Positions 1 to 9,562 of a stretch of 64,000 nt of DNA are shown piece by piece. The DNA is taken from contig CAVTLC010000004.1 in the NCBI GenBank assembly GCA_963735445.1, positions 124,001-188,000 of the forward strand, in the 5' to 3' direction. This DNA is from AP-15 sp963735445. GTDB taxonomy: Bacteria > Pseudomonadota > Alphaproteobacteria > ATCC43930 > CGMCC-115725. Under the pieces are notes generated by a model. That model saw nothing but the letters and a program-made list of their open reading frames with translations, was not told the origin of the DNA and made no database searches. Numbering within the stretch: position 1 is the stretch's first letter; every line of letters begins with the position of its first letter. The position numbers and the translations under genes were made by a program.

Positions 1-763
1 CCCACTCGGCTGCGGGGTGATCGAGCGTTAGTCGCAACAGCCGGTCGAGGAAGGCCGCTGTGGCCGCGTCCTGAACCAAGTGGTGGGTCAATATTCCGGT
101 GGGCTCACGGCGATCGACCGCACCGCAGCGACGTGCCCGCAAATGCGTAACCAAGCCTCCAAGTGCCGCCGCTTCGCCGACAAACCCGCGATCGGCGCGC
201 CAGGCGACGAGGTCGACATGGACATTGCTCTCGAAGACAGGCGGTATCGGGAAAGCCACATCCCTCGGTTTGATTCGCGAAATACCACCAATTCCACTTT
301 CGGCAAGGACAGGCAGCAGACTGTCGTCAAAGCGGTTCCACGGCGGGGCGAGCACGGCAAGCGCCTGACTTCCAAACAATGCCATCAGCCGCTCACGCCC
401 CTGCATAAGATCCAACGCGACCGCGCCGGGTGAGCGTGACTTCGGGAACTCGCTTTTTTTGCCGGCACCCGCATGGTTGGTGTGTTGCCACCCGTGCTGG
501 AGGATGCGCGTCGATGCTGGCGCGGCTTTGCCAAGCCATTCGGCGAGGGCTGGTTCAGCCAGCGCGGGGATTACAGCCAATGCCATGGGAACCCCGTTGG
601 CAACGGCAAACAGCTCGCCAAGCCGGCCGGAGCACGCAACCGCATCATCGTCACGCCACCAAAGCGTCGCAATCCTCCCCTCGTCCCCCCATCGCTCCAG
701 TTCGTCGATTAGATCGGTCCATTCTGCGGAGGGGGCCATGTCACTATCGAGAACAGTTATCAT
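1..763 (-). CDS. polysaccharide deacetylase-like protein (C-terminus beyond window)
   Basis: The minus-strand frame is open from an ATG at 763 to the window edge, giving at least 254 residues. It carries hallmarks of the carbohydrate esterase 4 / polysaccharide deacetylase fold: an acidic metal-site motif WWRDDD (residues 35-40), the histidine motif QHGWQH (His90, His94) and the substrate-groove motif PPWNR (140-144). It is the last visible gene of a leftward glycosyltransferase operon, 32 bases after the preceding stop, so it probably de-N-acetylates or otherwise trims the glycan made by that operon. An in-frame ATG at 739 is an alternative start. The substrate is unknown and the C-terminal end is not in view. 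Confidence 0.8.
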   Translation of the reverse strand, partial: MITVLDSDMAPSAEWTDLIDELERWGDEGRIATLWWRDDDAVACSGRLGELFAVANGVPMALAVIPALAEPALAEWLGKAAPASTRILQHGWQHTNHAGAGKKSEFPKSRSPGAVALDLMQGRERLMALFGSQALAVLAPPWNRFDDSLLPVLAESGIGGISRIKPRDVAFPIPPVFESNVHVDLVAWRADRGFVGEAAALGGLVTHLRARRCGAVDRREPTGILTHHLVQDAATAAFLDRLLRLTLDHPAAEW

Positions 764-795
764 TCGCCAAGTCTATAGTCACCCACCCAGGTTGA

Positions 796-1971
796 TTAAA
801 TTTTTGCCATGTCGGCCCCTACCCGATCGCAAATCATCTCAGCGATTATTGACGCCGAACGACTCGCTCCCCCCATGTCGAGCTTAGGAGCCGCGGGATG
901 CCGCGCCACAGCCCGCTTGATCGCATCCCCGAGGCGTTCCGGCGATAGTGCTGTCGGCTCCAACATCTCGACGACACCGCAGGCTGCCAGCCGCTCGGCC
1001 CGCAAAGTCTGCTCAGTTTCTCGCATCTCGGCGAACGGCACCAGGACCGATGGAACGCCAGCGGAGATGACCTCGAGAACAGTATTGTAGCCAGCTTGGC
1101 TGACCGAGACGCGGCAGCGCCTGAGCAACTGCGAGAAATCGCTTCGATAGCGTTCGACGATTACGCCGTCGGGCAGATCGACATGCAGCGCGGCGAATTC
1201 CTTGGCCGGCAGATTAGGCCCCGCAAGCAGACGCCAGCCGGCATCGGCCAGATAGCCGAGCCGTCGCGCTCCGAGAGCGGCGCGCAGCAAAGCGCCGCCG
1301 ACCGCTCCACCCCCCGCAGAGACCAGCACCTCGCCCATGCCGTCGGTTCCCTCAGCATCGATCGATGCCTGCGGAGCGGTGACGTAGCCAGTGTAAATGA
1401 GCCGATCGGCGATCTCCGACGCCCGCGCAAAACTCACCCCGAGTGCGATGAAACTTGGGTCGCCATGCACCAGAACGGCATCGAAGTCGGCGCGCACGCG
1501 AGCGACGATCTCGATCGCGCGCTGTTCGTCGGCCGGGGCAACGACGACGTCCCGTAAAGAACAGAACACGAGGCTGCGGGGGTTTGCTGCGCGCGCGGCC
1601 GCGAGCAGCGGCTCCAACTCTCGGCGAAATGCGCGGCGACCGAATGGGTATGCCTCGATCACCAGAGCATCGGGCTTGGCTTCCGCGTATGCCGCAAGCA
1701 GGGTCTCGCGCCGCGCCGCCCACAAAGCATCATCGACCAGTCGTCCATCGGCTCCGACCAGTGTTTTGAAGCTGGAATCGCCGGCGCGGATTGGGGGGAG
1801 CTGCACGAAACGCCGCGCCGCCGCGGGTTTGAGCTCAGGCAACGGCTCGCCGCCCGAAACGAGGGTTACGGCGAGCCCCTGGCGCGTCATGCCGTCGATC
1901 AGGTAATGCGCGCGCCGCAGATGCCCGATGCCGAGCAGGTGCTGCACGTAGAACAAGACCGTCCCGGTCAC
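796..1971 (-). CDS. MurG-like glycosyltransferase (COG4671-type), copy 2
   Basis: The protein opens with a glycine-rich loop (LFYVQHLLGIGHLRR) like that of GT28/MurG-type enzymes. Its C-terminal half has the sugar-nucleotide-binding pattern VSQAGYNTVLEVISAG followed by VPSVLVPF. I chose the GTG at 1971 (391 residues). The frame extends upstream to an ATG at 2037, but that would overlap the preceding gene by 44 bases and add a non-conserved tail. It is related to the glycosyltransferase at 4417-5644 in the same operon, with two GT4 enzymes between them. Likely role: cytoplasmic transfer of a sugar to a lipid- or protein-bound acceptor. Donor and acceptor cannot be read from sequence. Confidence 0.85.
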   Translation of the reverse strand: MTGTVLFYVQHLLGIGHLRRAHYLIDGMTRQGLAVTLVSGGEPLPELKPAAARRFVQLPPIRAGDSSFKTLVGADGRLVDDALWAARRETLLAAYAEAKPDALVIEAYPFGRRAFRRELEPLLAAARAANPRSLVFCSLRDVVVAPADEQRAIEIVARVRADFDAVLVHGDPSFIALGVSFARASEIADRLIYTGYVTAPQASIDAEGTDGMGEVLVSAGGGAVGGALLRAALGARRLGYLADAGWRLLAGPNLPAKEFAALHVDLPDGVIVERYRSDFSQLLRRCRVSVSQAGYNTVLEVISAGVPSVLVPFAEMRETEQTLRAERLAACGVVEMLEPTALSPERLGDAIKRAVARHPAAPKLDMGGASRSASIIAEMICDRVGADMAKI

Positions 1972-1993
1972 CGGGCCTGCCTCAGGTGATTGC

Positions 1994-3100
1994 TTAAGCG
2001 GCACTTGCAGGCCGCAGGCTCTGGATGACCGCGCCAATCCGCGCCGCTGTCACGGGAAGATCATGCTCGGCCAACACTCGGCGCCGCGCGGCCACACCAT
2101 AATGCCGGCGCAGACCGGGATCGATCAGCAGCCGCCGTACGGCAGCGGCAAAGCCTACCGCATCGCCGGGCGGGACTAGGAGCCCGGTAAGCCCGTGCGC
2201 GACGATCCCGGCGACCCCTGGACTATCTCCCGCAACAACCGGTAATCCGCTGGCATGGGCCTCCAGTAAGGCCATGCCGAATGCCTCGTTGATCGCCGGC
2301 CACACATAAAGATCGGCGTCCGCCAGCCGGCGCGCTGTCGCGTGCGGGCTCAATGCGCCCGACCAGGTGATCCGAGACCCGATTGGTGAAAGCGCTGTCG
2401 TGACTTCGCTGCGGGCGACGCCGTCGCCGACGACCTCCAACGACCAATCTAAATTGAGCAGACCGGCCAAAGCCTCGCCGAGGATGCGGTAAGAGGTGAG
2501 CTTGTCACCGTAACGCATCATCGCCGCCGTAATCAGCCGCGGTGCTCGGCTCTTATTCACCGCGCCGGGTGAGAAGCAGCCAGCGTCGACGAACGGTCGT
2601 ACAGCAGCCCAGCGCAACGGATCGGATAGTAGCGGCAAAACGCAGGCATAGTCGGCGGGGCTAAGCCCGATCACCGCATCGGCATGCCGGATTGCCTTTT
2701 CTGCGGCACGATGACCGCTCATCCATGGCCCGAAGGCCTGCTTGGGTGCGAAGGACGCTTCAGCCACTACATACGGAATTCCAAGCGCCCCCGACACATG
2801 CGGCCCAAGCCAATCCGGCGCCTTATGATAAAGATGGTAAGTGAACCACAATTCCGGCGCCGCCACGGGCATGTCGCGGTAGCGCCGCAAATTTCGATCG
2901 GCGAGCCGCCGACCGAGGACGGCGAGCCGAGCTTGGCGCTGCTGGTCACCGCGTCCTTCATAACTGCGGAAACGTGACGCCAGCACCGGTTGGTGCCCGG
3001 CCAGCCGCAGCGCTTTAAGAAACAACTGTGCAACCTGCCGATCACCCGACGGGACTGGATGATCTGGCGGCTTGAGCGGCGCATAAAAGGCGATGCGCAT
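1994..3100 (-). CDS. glycosyltransferase family 4 protein
   Basis: A 368-residue GT-B glycosyltransferase. The N-terminus reads MRIAFYAPLKPPDHPVPSGD, a typical acceptor-domain start. The C-terminal donor domain shows the GT4 pattern NEAFGMALLEAHASGLPVVA followed by GLLVPPGD, which contains the E-x7-E-type nucleotide-sugar contacts. It lies 12 bases after the stop of the upstream GT4 gene and is therefore co-transcribed with the cluster. Probable cytoplasmic sugar transfer in assembly of the same glycan; specificity unknown. Confidence 0.88.
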   Translation of the reverse strand: MRIAFYAPLKPPDHPVPSGDRQVAQLFLKALRLAGHQPVLASRFRSYEGRGDQQRQARLAVLGRRLADRNLRRYRDMPVAAPELWFTYHLYHKAPDWLGPHVSGALGIPYVVAEASFAPKQAFGPWMSGHRAAEKAIRHADAVIGLSPADYACVLPLLSDPLRWAAVRPFVDAGCFSPGAVNKSRAPRLITAAMMRYGDKLTSYRILGEALAGLLNLDWSLEVVGDGVARSEVTTALSPIGSRITWSGALSPHATARRLADADLYVWPAINEAFGMALLEAHASGLPVVAGDSPGVAGIVAHGLTGLLVPPGDAVGFAAAVRRLLIDPGLRRHYGVAARRRVLAEHDLPVTAARIGAVIQSLRPASAA

Positions 3101-3112
3101 GGGTCTGCGTGA

Positions 3113-4420
3113 TCAACCCGCGTCGACCAACTCAGCCCTCTCGACGCGATCGTCGCCGAGAACCGAGCGCTCGAGGCCAAAGCGCTCCGCCAGCATATCG
3201 ACCCCAAACGTCATCGAAAAATGTGCTCGCACGCGACGCTCGCCGGCGGCCCCGAGCGCCGCCCGCCGTTGTGGATCGCGGATCAACTCGCCGAGCGCAC
3301 CCGCCAGCGCCGACGGATTACCGGGCGGAACCAGCACTCCCGTTATCCCGTTCCGGATTAGTTCGGGGATTCCGGAAACATCAGTCGCGATGCAAGCAAG
3401 GCGCTGAGATTGCGCCTCCATCAGCACGTTCGGCAGACCGTCGCGATCGCCATCATTGGCAATTTTGGCCGCAAGCACGAACAAATCAGCCTCGCGATAC
3501 GCGGCCAGCACATCGGGTTGGGCACGCGGGCCCCGCCACTCGATCCGATCAGACAGGCCGAGACGCTCGGCTTCTTTGCGGAGAACCGCCGCGAATGCCC
3601 CGCCACCGATATGCACAAAACGCCACGCCAGATCGGGCGGCAGCAGCGCCAGCGCGGCAAGGAGGTCGTCATAACCCTTTTTTGGCACCGCACGGCCGAC
3701 GGAAAGCAGCACGACTGGAGCGCCAGGATTGCTGCCGTCGCCGCCGCCCCGCCGCACTGATGGCGGTGCGAACCGCTCGAGATCGAGCCCGTGATAGCAC
3801 AGCATGACCCGTTCCGGTCGGGGTGCCAGCCCCGCCAGATGCGCATATCCAGCCGCGGTACAAGTGACCGCCCATCTTACCTCGTCCAGCTTCTCGCGCT
3901 TCTCCCATTCGGGTGTCGTCCAGATGTCCTTGGCATGGGCCGACACGCTCCAAGGAAGTCCGCAGATCAGCGCCGCGTAGCGAGCGACCGAAGCCGGAGT
4001 ATGCAAAAAATGGGCATGAAGGTGCTCGACATCGTCGGGTAATTCGGCCGCAAGCACCAATGCTTGGCCAAACCGGCGCACGCGGTTTGGCGTGGGATCA
4101 CGCAGCAGGTCAGCGAGCCACCGACGCCACGCGCCGCGATAACCTTGTTGCCTTCGCGCCCGCCGCCAGCCGCGCCAGACGCGAACCGGTTCCTGGTGGA
4201 GATATTCGGGCAGGTAGAGCCGCTCGGCGCTGATCGCCGCGTTGATCGGATGCTCCGTGCGATCGGTCGGATGACGCAGCGAGACGATCAAGATCCCAAG
4301 CCCGCGCTGCTCCAGCGCCAGAATCTCCTGCGCGATGAAGGTCTCCGAAAGCCGCGGATACCCTTTCACAACAAACGCGACACGCGAGGGGCGTGGTGCG
4401 GCTCCCACCGCGTCGTTCAT
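3113..4420 (-). CDS. glycosyltransferase family 4 protein (WcaL/ExoL-like N-terminus)
   Basis: A GT-B glycosyltransferase of about 435 residues. After a short leader it reads VAFVVKGYPRLSETFIAQE, the start typical of colanic-acid-type WcaL and relatives that make exopolysaccharide. The C-terminal GT4 donor site includes GLPNVLMEAQSQRLACIATD, then GVLVPPGNP. I chose the ATG at 4420 because it forms an ATGA overlap with the stop of the preceding gene (4417-4419). An in-frame ATG at 4474 lies inside that gene. Specificity unknown. Confidence 0.9.
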   Translation of the reverse strand: MNDAVGAAPRPSRVAFVVKGYPRLSETFIAQEILALEQRGLGILIVSLRHPTDRTEHPINAAISAERLYLPEYLHQEPVRVWRGWRRARRQQGYRGAWRRWLADLLRDPTPNRVRRFGQALVLAAELPDDVEHLHAHFLHTPASVARYAALICGLPWSVSAHAKDIWTTPEWEKREKLDEVRWAVTCTAAGYAHLAGLAPRPERVMLCYHGLDLERFAPPSVRRGGGDGSNPGAPVVLLSVGRAVPKKGYDDLLAALALLPPDLAWRFVHIGGGAFAAVLRKEAERLGLSDRIEWRGPRAQPDVLAAYREADLFVLAAKIANDGDRDGLPNVLMEAQSQRLACIATDVSGIPELIRNGITGVLVPPGNPSALAGALGELIRDPQRRAALGAAGERRVRAHFSMTFGVDMLAERFGLERSVLGDDRVERAELVDAG

Positions 4421-5644
4421 GCGCTGATCCGCGATCGGACTGCCACTCGCGGTCCGCGCCCGCGATCGAGCCATTTCTTCGCCAATCGGTTAACGTTTGG
4501 CATACCGTCGAGCAGCCCGGGGATCACAGCTTCGGACGGGGCCGGCTGGTTTGTTAGCCGGCGCAACGCCACCGCCATAGTCTGAGGATCGCGCCCGCGT
4601 TCTTCCGGCAGCATCGCGACTAGCCCGAGTTCCGCCGCGCGCGCGGCGCGGATGTGCTGCTCGAGCCGCGGCGCCGTACGCGGTATGATCAGAGCGGGCT
4701 TATCAAAGGACAAGATCTCGCAAAAGGTGTTGTAGCCGCCCATCGCGACGACCCCGGCAGCGCGCGCGACAAGGGCCTCGAGCCGAGCGTTGAATGTAAT
4801 CGCATGGACGTTTGGCAAGCGCGCCAGCGCGAGCCTCAAACCCGGCTCGCTGCTCTGGCGGCATAAATGGGCCAAAAACGACCAGCGCCGGCAACGGGAT
4901 ATCGGGATCGTGCTCGTACGCCGCCAGCGTCAGGTCGACAAGCCCGTCGCCATCGCCACCGCCACCCGGCGTAACCAGCAAGAATGGCTTCTCGACGATC
5001 TGCTGCAAATCGGGGGTGAGCACGGGATCGCTCGCGGTCCGGCGGAGATAGCCGGTATAAATCATCCGCCGCCGCACGCTCGCAGGCACCGGCAGCCCGG
5101 CCAGTGGGTCGCAAATTTGCGGTAGCCCATAAACCCAGATCTCGTCGTAATATTCCGACAAAGCCGGGACCGCGTGCTTCCGCTCCCACTCGTTTTCGAG
5201 GGCTTCAGGATCGTCCATCACGTCGCGCAGGCCGAGTATCACGGTCGCCCGCCGGCGCTGCATCAATTGCAACGTGTCGCGCACCTCGCCGCGCAAGCCG
5301 AGCGGCTCCTTATCGACAATCAGCAAGTCGGGATCAAAAATATCGGCAGTGTGGCGGATAATCGAAGAGCGCATGGCCAGCGTCTCTTCGATGTCGATGT
5401 GTAGATTGAGCGAAACATACTCGCCGTTGCGCAGCTTGATGACACCGGGTACGCGCACAAAGTCTACTCGGGCGCGGAAATCGAAGCTGCCGATGATCGG
5501 CGAACCCGACAGGATCAGGATGGTCAATGCCGGGTCGGCTTCGACCAGCGAATGGGCAATCGCTCGGCAGCGCCGCAAGTGCCCGAGGCCGAAACTGTCA
5601 TGACTGTAGATGAGCACCCGCTTGGGGTGGCGCCGACCGGCCAT
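4417..5644 (-). CDS. MurG-like glycosyltransferase (COG4671-type), copy 1, one frame break
   Basis: First gene of the leftward operon. The N-terminal part, from ATG 5644, reads VLIYSHDSFGLGHLRRCRAI, then a Rossmann-like domain with LLVTPGGGGDGDGL at the domain boundary. About 4826-4831 the reading frame must move by one extra base to continue as LARLPNVHAITFNARLEAL and the donor motif MGGYNTFCEILSFDKPALI. Both halves belong to one protein of about 408 residues. The break probably reflects one surplus base rather than two genes, because no start or ribosome binding site lies at the junction. Probable glycosyltransferase of the cluster's glycan; substrate unknown. Confidence 0.85.
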
Positions 5645-5713
5645 TTAGGCCACCTCACGCATGCCCGAGACTCGACTATTGCATAGCGGCCGTAGTGGCG
5701 AAATGATCTTTTG

Positions 5714-8525
5714 ATGAAGCTTGGGGCGATGAAGGAGATGGTGGCGCTGGGTGGCGCCGCCGAAGCGATGCCGGCGCTCCCGTCGCGTCGGCGATGGCGC
5801 TTGTTCGACAGCAGGGCCCGCCGAGCCGCCCCGCCCCCGGCACCTCTGTCGCGCCAACCGAGTGATCCCGACGCCCTCGAACCGTCGATCTACCGCTTTA
5901 TCATTCGTCATAGCCTGCGTCAGCAAATCGTGCTGCTCGGTATGACTCTGGCTTCTTTTCCGTTTCTCTACTATTCGCTCGAACTGCCCAAAATTATCAC
6001 GAACAAGGCTATCAAGCAGAAATATGTCACTCAAACAATTCTTCGGACACCCGCTCAATCAAATTAGTTACCTTCTTGTGCTTTGCTTTGCCTTTCTGAT
6101 CCTTGTTTTCATCAATGGTGCATTCAAGTACTACATAAATACCTACAAGGGGCGACTGGGCGAGCGGATGCTGCGGCGTTTCCGCTATCAGTTGTTCCAA
6201 CGGATGCTGCAGTTTCCGCTGTCGTATTTCCACGAAATTCGTCGGCGCAGATCATCCCGATGATCACGGCCGAGTGCGAGTCGCTGGGCGGCTTTGTCGG
6301 CGATGCGGTCGCGTTGCCGGCGTTTCAGGGCGGCACGCTGCTCACCAACATTTTCTTTATGTTCATGCAGGATCCGGTGCTGGGGCTCGCGGCGGTGGCG
6401 CTCTACCCGGTCCAGGGCTACGTGATCCCGAAACTGCAGCGCAAGGTCAATCAACTCGGCCGTCTCCGGGTGCGCACAATCCGCCAGGTGGCCGACCGGG
6501 TCCATGAATCCTCGAGCGGTATTACCGACATCCTCGCCAACGACGCGGCCAAGCTGCAGTTGACCGGTTTTGCCCATCTGCTGGGGACGATTTACGACAT
6601 CCGCTTTGAGATCTACCAGCGCAAATTCTTCGTCAAATTTCTTAATAACTTTATAGGGCAATTGACGCCATTTTTCTTTTTCTCGATCGGCGGCTATCTT
6701 GTGATTAAAGGCGAGCTCTCGGTTGGCGCGCTGCTCGCGGTGCTGATCGCCTACAAGGATCTGGCCTCGCCCTGGAAGGAGCTGCTTGATTTCTACCAAA
6801 GTTTCCAGGATTCGCGGATTAAATACGAACAGATCGTCGAACAATTCGCCCCTCCCGGCATCAGCGACACGCGCCTGTCGCTCGACGAGCCCGAAAGCGT
6901 GCCGCACCTCGAAGGCGAACTCGTCGTCTCCAACCTGTCGCTGGTCGAGGACGATCGTAGCCGCATCCTCGACGGGATTAGCTTTAGTACACCGCTCGAC
7001 CGTCAAATCGCCGTCATTGGGCAAGGCGGTAGCGGCAAGACCGAGCTTGCGTTGATGTTGGCGCGGCTGATCCAGCCGAGCAGCGGTCGCATTACGATTG
7101 GCGGCATCGACATCGCCGGCCTGCCTTCGGCGGTAATCGGCCGTCGTATCGGCTATGTCGGACCAATGCCGTACCTGTTTGCTGGCACCTTGCGGGATAA
7201 TCTGCTGTTCGGATTACGGCACGTACCGACCCGCGCTGCCGAATACGAACCATCTGTCGCGAAGCGCCGGGCGCGGCAGCTAACCGAGGCGGCAAAGGCG
7301 GGCAACATCGATCTCGACCTCCATGCAGATTGGATCGATTACGCCAGCGCCGGTGTCGAGGACCGCGAGGGGCTATCCCATCGCATTACCGAGGTCCTCG
7401 CCCGTCTCGATTGCGAAAGCGACGTCTATACCCTGGGGCTGCGCTGGCGCCTCGATCCTGAAGCCGAACCCAGTTCAGCCCGCCAGCTTGCTGGAAGCGC
7501 GCCAGGCGCTGGCACACCGACTCGCAGAAGACGGGATCAGCCATCTCGTCGAGACTTACGATATCGACCGGTTCAACCGCAACGCGTCGGTTGCTGAAAA
7601 TCTGTTGTTTGGGACCCCAATCGGCCCGGCATTCGATTTCGAAGCGCTCGCCGACAACAATTACGTCCTGAAGATCCTCGCCAAGATCGGGTTGGTCGAG
7701 GATTTGGTCGACGCGGGTCGTGAAGTCGCCGCAACAATGGTTGAGCTGTTTGCGGACCTGCCCTCGGATCATGCCTTTTTCGAGCAGTACAGCTTTATTG
7801 ACGCCAACGACCTCCCGGAGTTCGCAGCAATTCTGGACCGCGCGGAAAAGGGCGGGACAGCCACCTTATCTCAGCCCGATCGTACAAAGCTGTTATCGTT
7901 GCCCTTCAAGCTAGTCCCAGCACGGCATCGGCTCGATGTCATCGATGAGGGGATGCAAGCCAGGCTGCTGGAGGCCAGGCGCGTATTTCGGGCCGATCTG
8001 CCGCCAGCGGCGCGGGACCAGATCGAGTTTTTCGACAAGGACCGCTATAACGCCGCCGCTTCGGTGCAGGACAACATCCTGTTCGGCAAGATCGCTTACG
8101 GCGAATCTGACGCACCGGTGCGGGTTCCCGCAGCACTCGCCGACGTCATCGAGGCGCTAAGTCTGCGGCAGACGATTATCGAAGTCGGGCTCGATTATAA
8201 TGTCGGGCCCGGCGGCTCGCGCTTGTCGCTAGCGCAGCGTCAGGTGGTCGGAATTGCGCGCGCCATTTTGAAGCGTCCGGATCTGCTGGTCTTGAATGAA
8301 GCGACGTCGGCGCTTGACGGCCACGCCCAGGCGAGCGTCACGAGGGGATTGAAGGAAGAATTCGTTGGGCGCGGCATTGTCTGGGTGCTGCATCGTGCCA
8401 GCCTCGCTCGCAATTTCGATTACGCGTTGGTGCTGAGCAATGGCAGATTGCAGGAGCAGGGCGTGCCGGCTGAACTTGCCGAGCGCAAGGATTCCTTGCT
8501 GACATTGCTGGCGGCGACGGAATGA
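5714..8525 (+). CDS. large ABC exporter (fused membrane and ATPase domains) with expanded nucleotide-binding domain; three frame breaks
   Basis: About 937 residues once three single-base breaks are repaired: one extra base near 6020, one missing near 6235, one extra near 7460. The N-terminal half is an ABC exporter membrane domain with hydrophobic segments such as SYLLVLCFAFLILVFING. The ATPase domain has a normal Walker A, GQGGSGKT (7019-7042). Its signature motif is LSLAQ instead of LSGGQ (8223-8237), and Walker B reads LLVLNEATSALD, with Asn for the usual Asp (codon 8295-8297). About 390 residues separate Walker A from the signature, where roughly 100 is usual. Inside that stretch the motif [D/E]N[L/I]LFG occurs three times (7196, 7596, 8070). 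It is transcribed divergently from the glycosyltransferase operon, with about 70 bases between them. Likely exports or flips the cluster's product. The exact start is uncertain; ATGs at 5729 and 5738 are alternatives. Confidence 0.85.
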
Positions 8526-8544
8526 ACAAAGCGACCGGGAGAAC

Positions 8545-8555
8545 GCGAAGGAGGG
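8545..8555 (+). promoter_or_regulatory. strong ribosome binding site for the cNMP-binding gene
   Basis: A purine-rich run, GAAGGAGGGAGG, ends a few bases before the ATG at 8562. It fixes the start of the cyclic-nucleotide-binding gene and suggests it is translated at a high rate compared with the exporter ahead of it. Confidence 0.6.
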
Positions 8556-8561
8556 AGGTAA

Positions 8562-9045
8562 ATGAGCCTAAAACAGGAATTTGAATTGTTGCGTCGAGTG
8601 CCGTTCTTTGCCGAGATCGAACCGGCGAAACTCAAGCTGTTGGCATTCATGAGCGAGCGGGTTGGGTTCGACGCAGGCAAGCTGATCGTCCGCCAGGGCG
8701 ATCCTGCCGACGCCGCCTATCTGATCATCGATGGCGAGGCGGAGGTCGTTGTCGACAACACCCGCCGGACCGGTGACCGTTGCCACCCTCGGCCCAAATG
8801 AGATCGTTGGCGAGATCGCGATTCTGGTAAATATGCCGCGCAACGCTACGGTGCGGGCCAAAAACCGTCTGATCGCGCTGCGTATCTCGAAGGAGCCGTT
8901 TATGCGAATGGTGCGCGAGTTCCCGACGATGGCGGTAACGATCATGCAGGAATTGGCGCAGCGGCTGTCATCGACCAACAATCAATTGAGCACAGCACTG
9001 GCGGAGGTAAAGCGGCTGCGAGAACAGGTCGGGATCGCGGCTTGA
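8562..9045 (+). CDS. cyclic nucleotide-binding (Crp-like sensor) domain protein, one frame break
   Basis: About 160 residues, a single cNMP-binding beta-barrel with no DNA-binding domain. The first frame gives LLRRVPFFAEIEPAKLKLL and GKLIVRQGDPADAAYLIIDG. Near 8765 one extra base must be skipped to continue as VTVATLGPNEIVGEIAIL and NMPRNATVRAKNRLIALR, the phosphate-binding cassette region. The C-terminal helix may be a short coiled coil (LSSTNNQLSTALAEVKRL). It sits 36 bases after the ABC exporter, so it may act as a regulatory or localisation subunit of that transporter. Ligand binding is not provable here. Confidence 0.85.
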
Positions 9046-9055
9046 TCCACCTGCG

Positions 9056-9562
9056 GTGAGCCGGCTCGACAGCTTCATCCGACGGCTGGAGGCGCAACGC
9101 GCCTGCCTCAATATGGCGGCGAGCCTGGTACGCGGCGTCGACGGGGCGGTACTCGAGCTCGGGCTTGGCAATGGCCGCACCTACGATCATCTGCGCGAGC
9201 TTTTCCCGGAGCGGGACATCTTCGTCTGCGAGCGTCAAATCGCTGCCCATCCCAACTGTATTCCTCCCAAAGAATTCTTGCTGCTGGGCGACATGCGCGA
9301 AACTCTCCCGGCGGCGCGCCAGCGGCTTAAGGAACGGATTGCGCTGGCGCATTTCGACCCTGGAACCGGGGATGCCGCGGCAAACCAAGCGCTGGCCAGG
9401 GAATTGGCGCCGCTGGTAGCGCCGCTGCTCGGACCCGGCGGCGTTATCGTCAGCGAGATGGCGCTTGAGTTAGCGAAACTGGCCTCGATACCTCTGCCTT
9501 GCGGCGTGGCGCTAGGGCGCTACCACGTCTATCGCCACGTCAACTCCCGATTGTCACCATAA
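9056..9562 (+). CDS. small class I SAM-dependent methyltransferase
   Basis: 168 residues from a GTG at 9056, 10 bases after the cNMP gene. The SAM-binding motif I is VLELGLGNGRTYDHL, followed by an acidic residue region ERDIFVCE. It is compact, with no extra recognition domain. Co-directional with the exporter and cNMP gene, it probably methylates a component of the same pathway. Its last 23 bases overlap the 3' end of the convergent xthA gene. Confidence 0.8.
   Translation: MSRLDSFIRRLEAQRACLNMAASLVRGVDGAVLELGLGNGRTYDHLRELFPERDIFVCERQIAAHPNCIPPKEFLLLGDMRETLPAARQRLKERIALAHFDPGTGDAAANQALARELAPLVAPLLGPGGVIVSEMALELAKLASIPLPCGVALGRYHVYRHVNSRLSP

Noticed and set aside
1096..1906. Several plus-strand frames up to 169 codons.
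   Set aside because: They are antisense shadows of the MurG-like glycosyltransferase gene, which is coherent across its full length.
5985..6260. Programmed +1 or -1 frameshifting in the ABC exporter.
   Set aside because: There is no slippery heptamer with a downstream structure at the breaks, and breaks of both signs occur in one gene and in unrelated genes.
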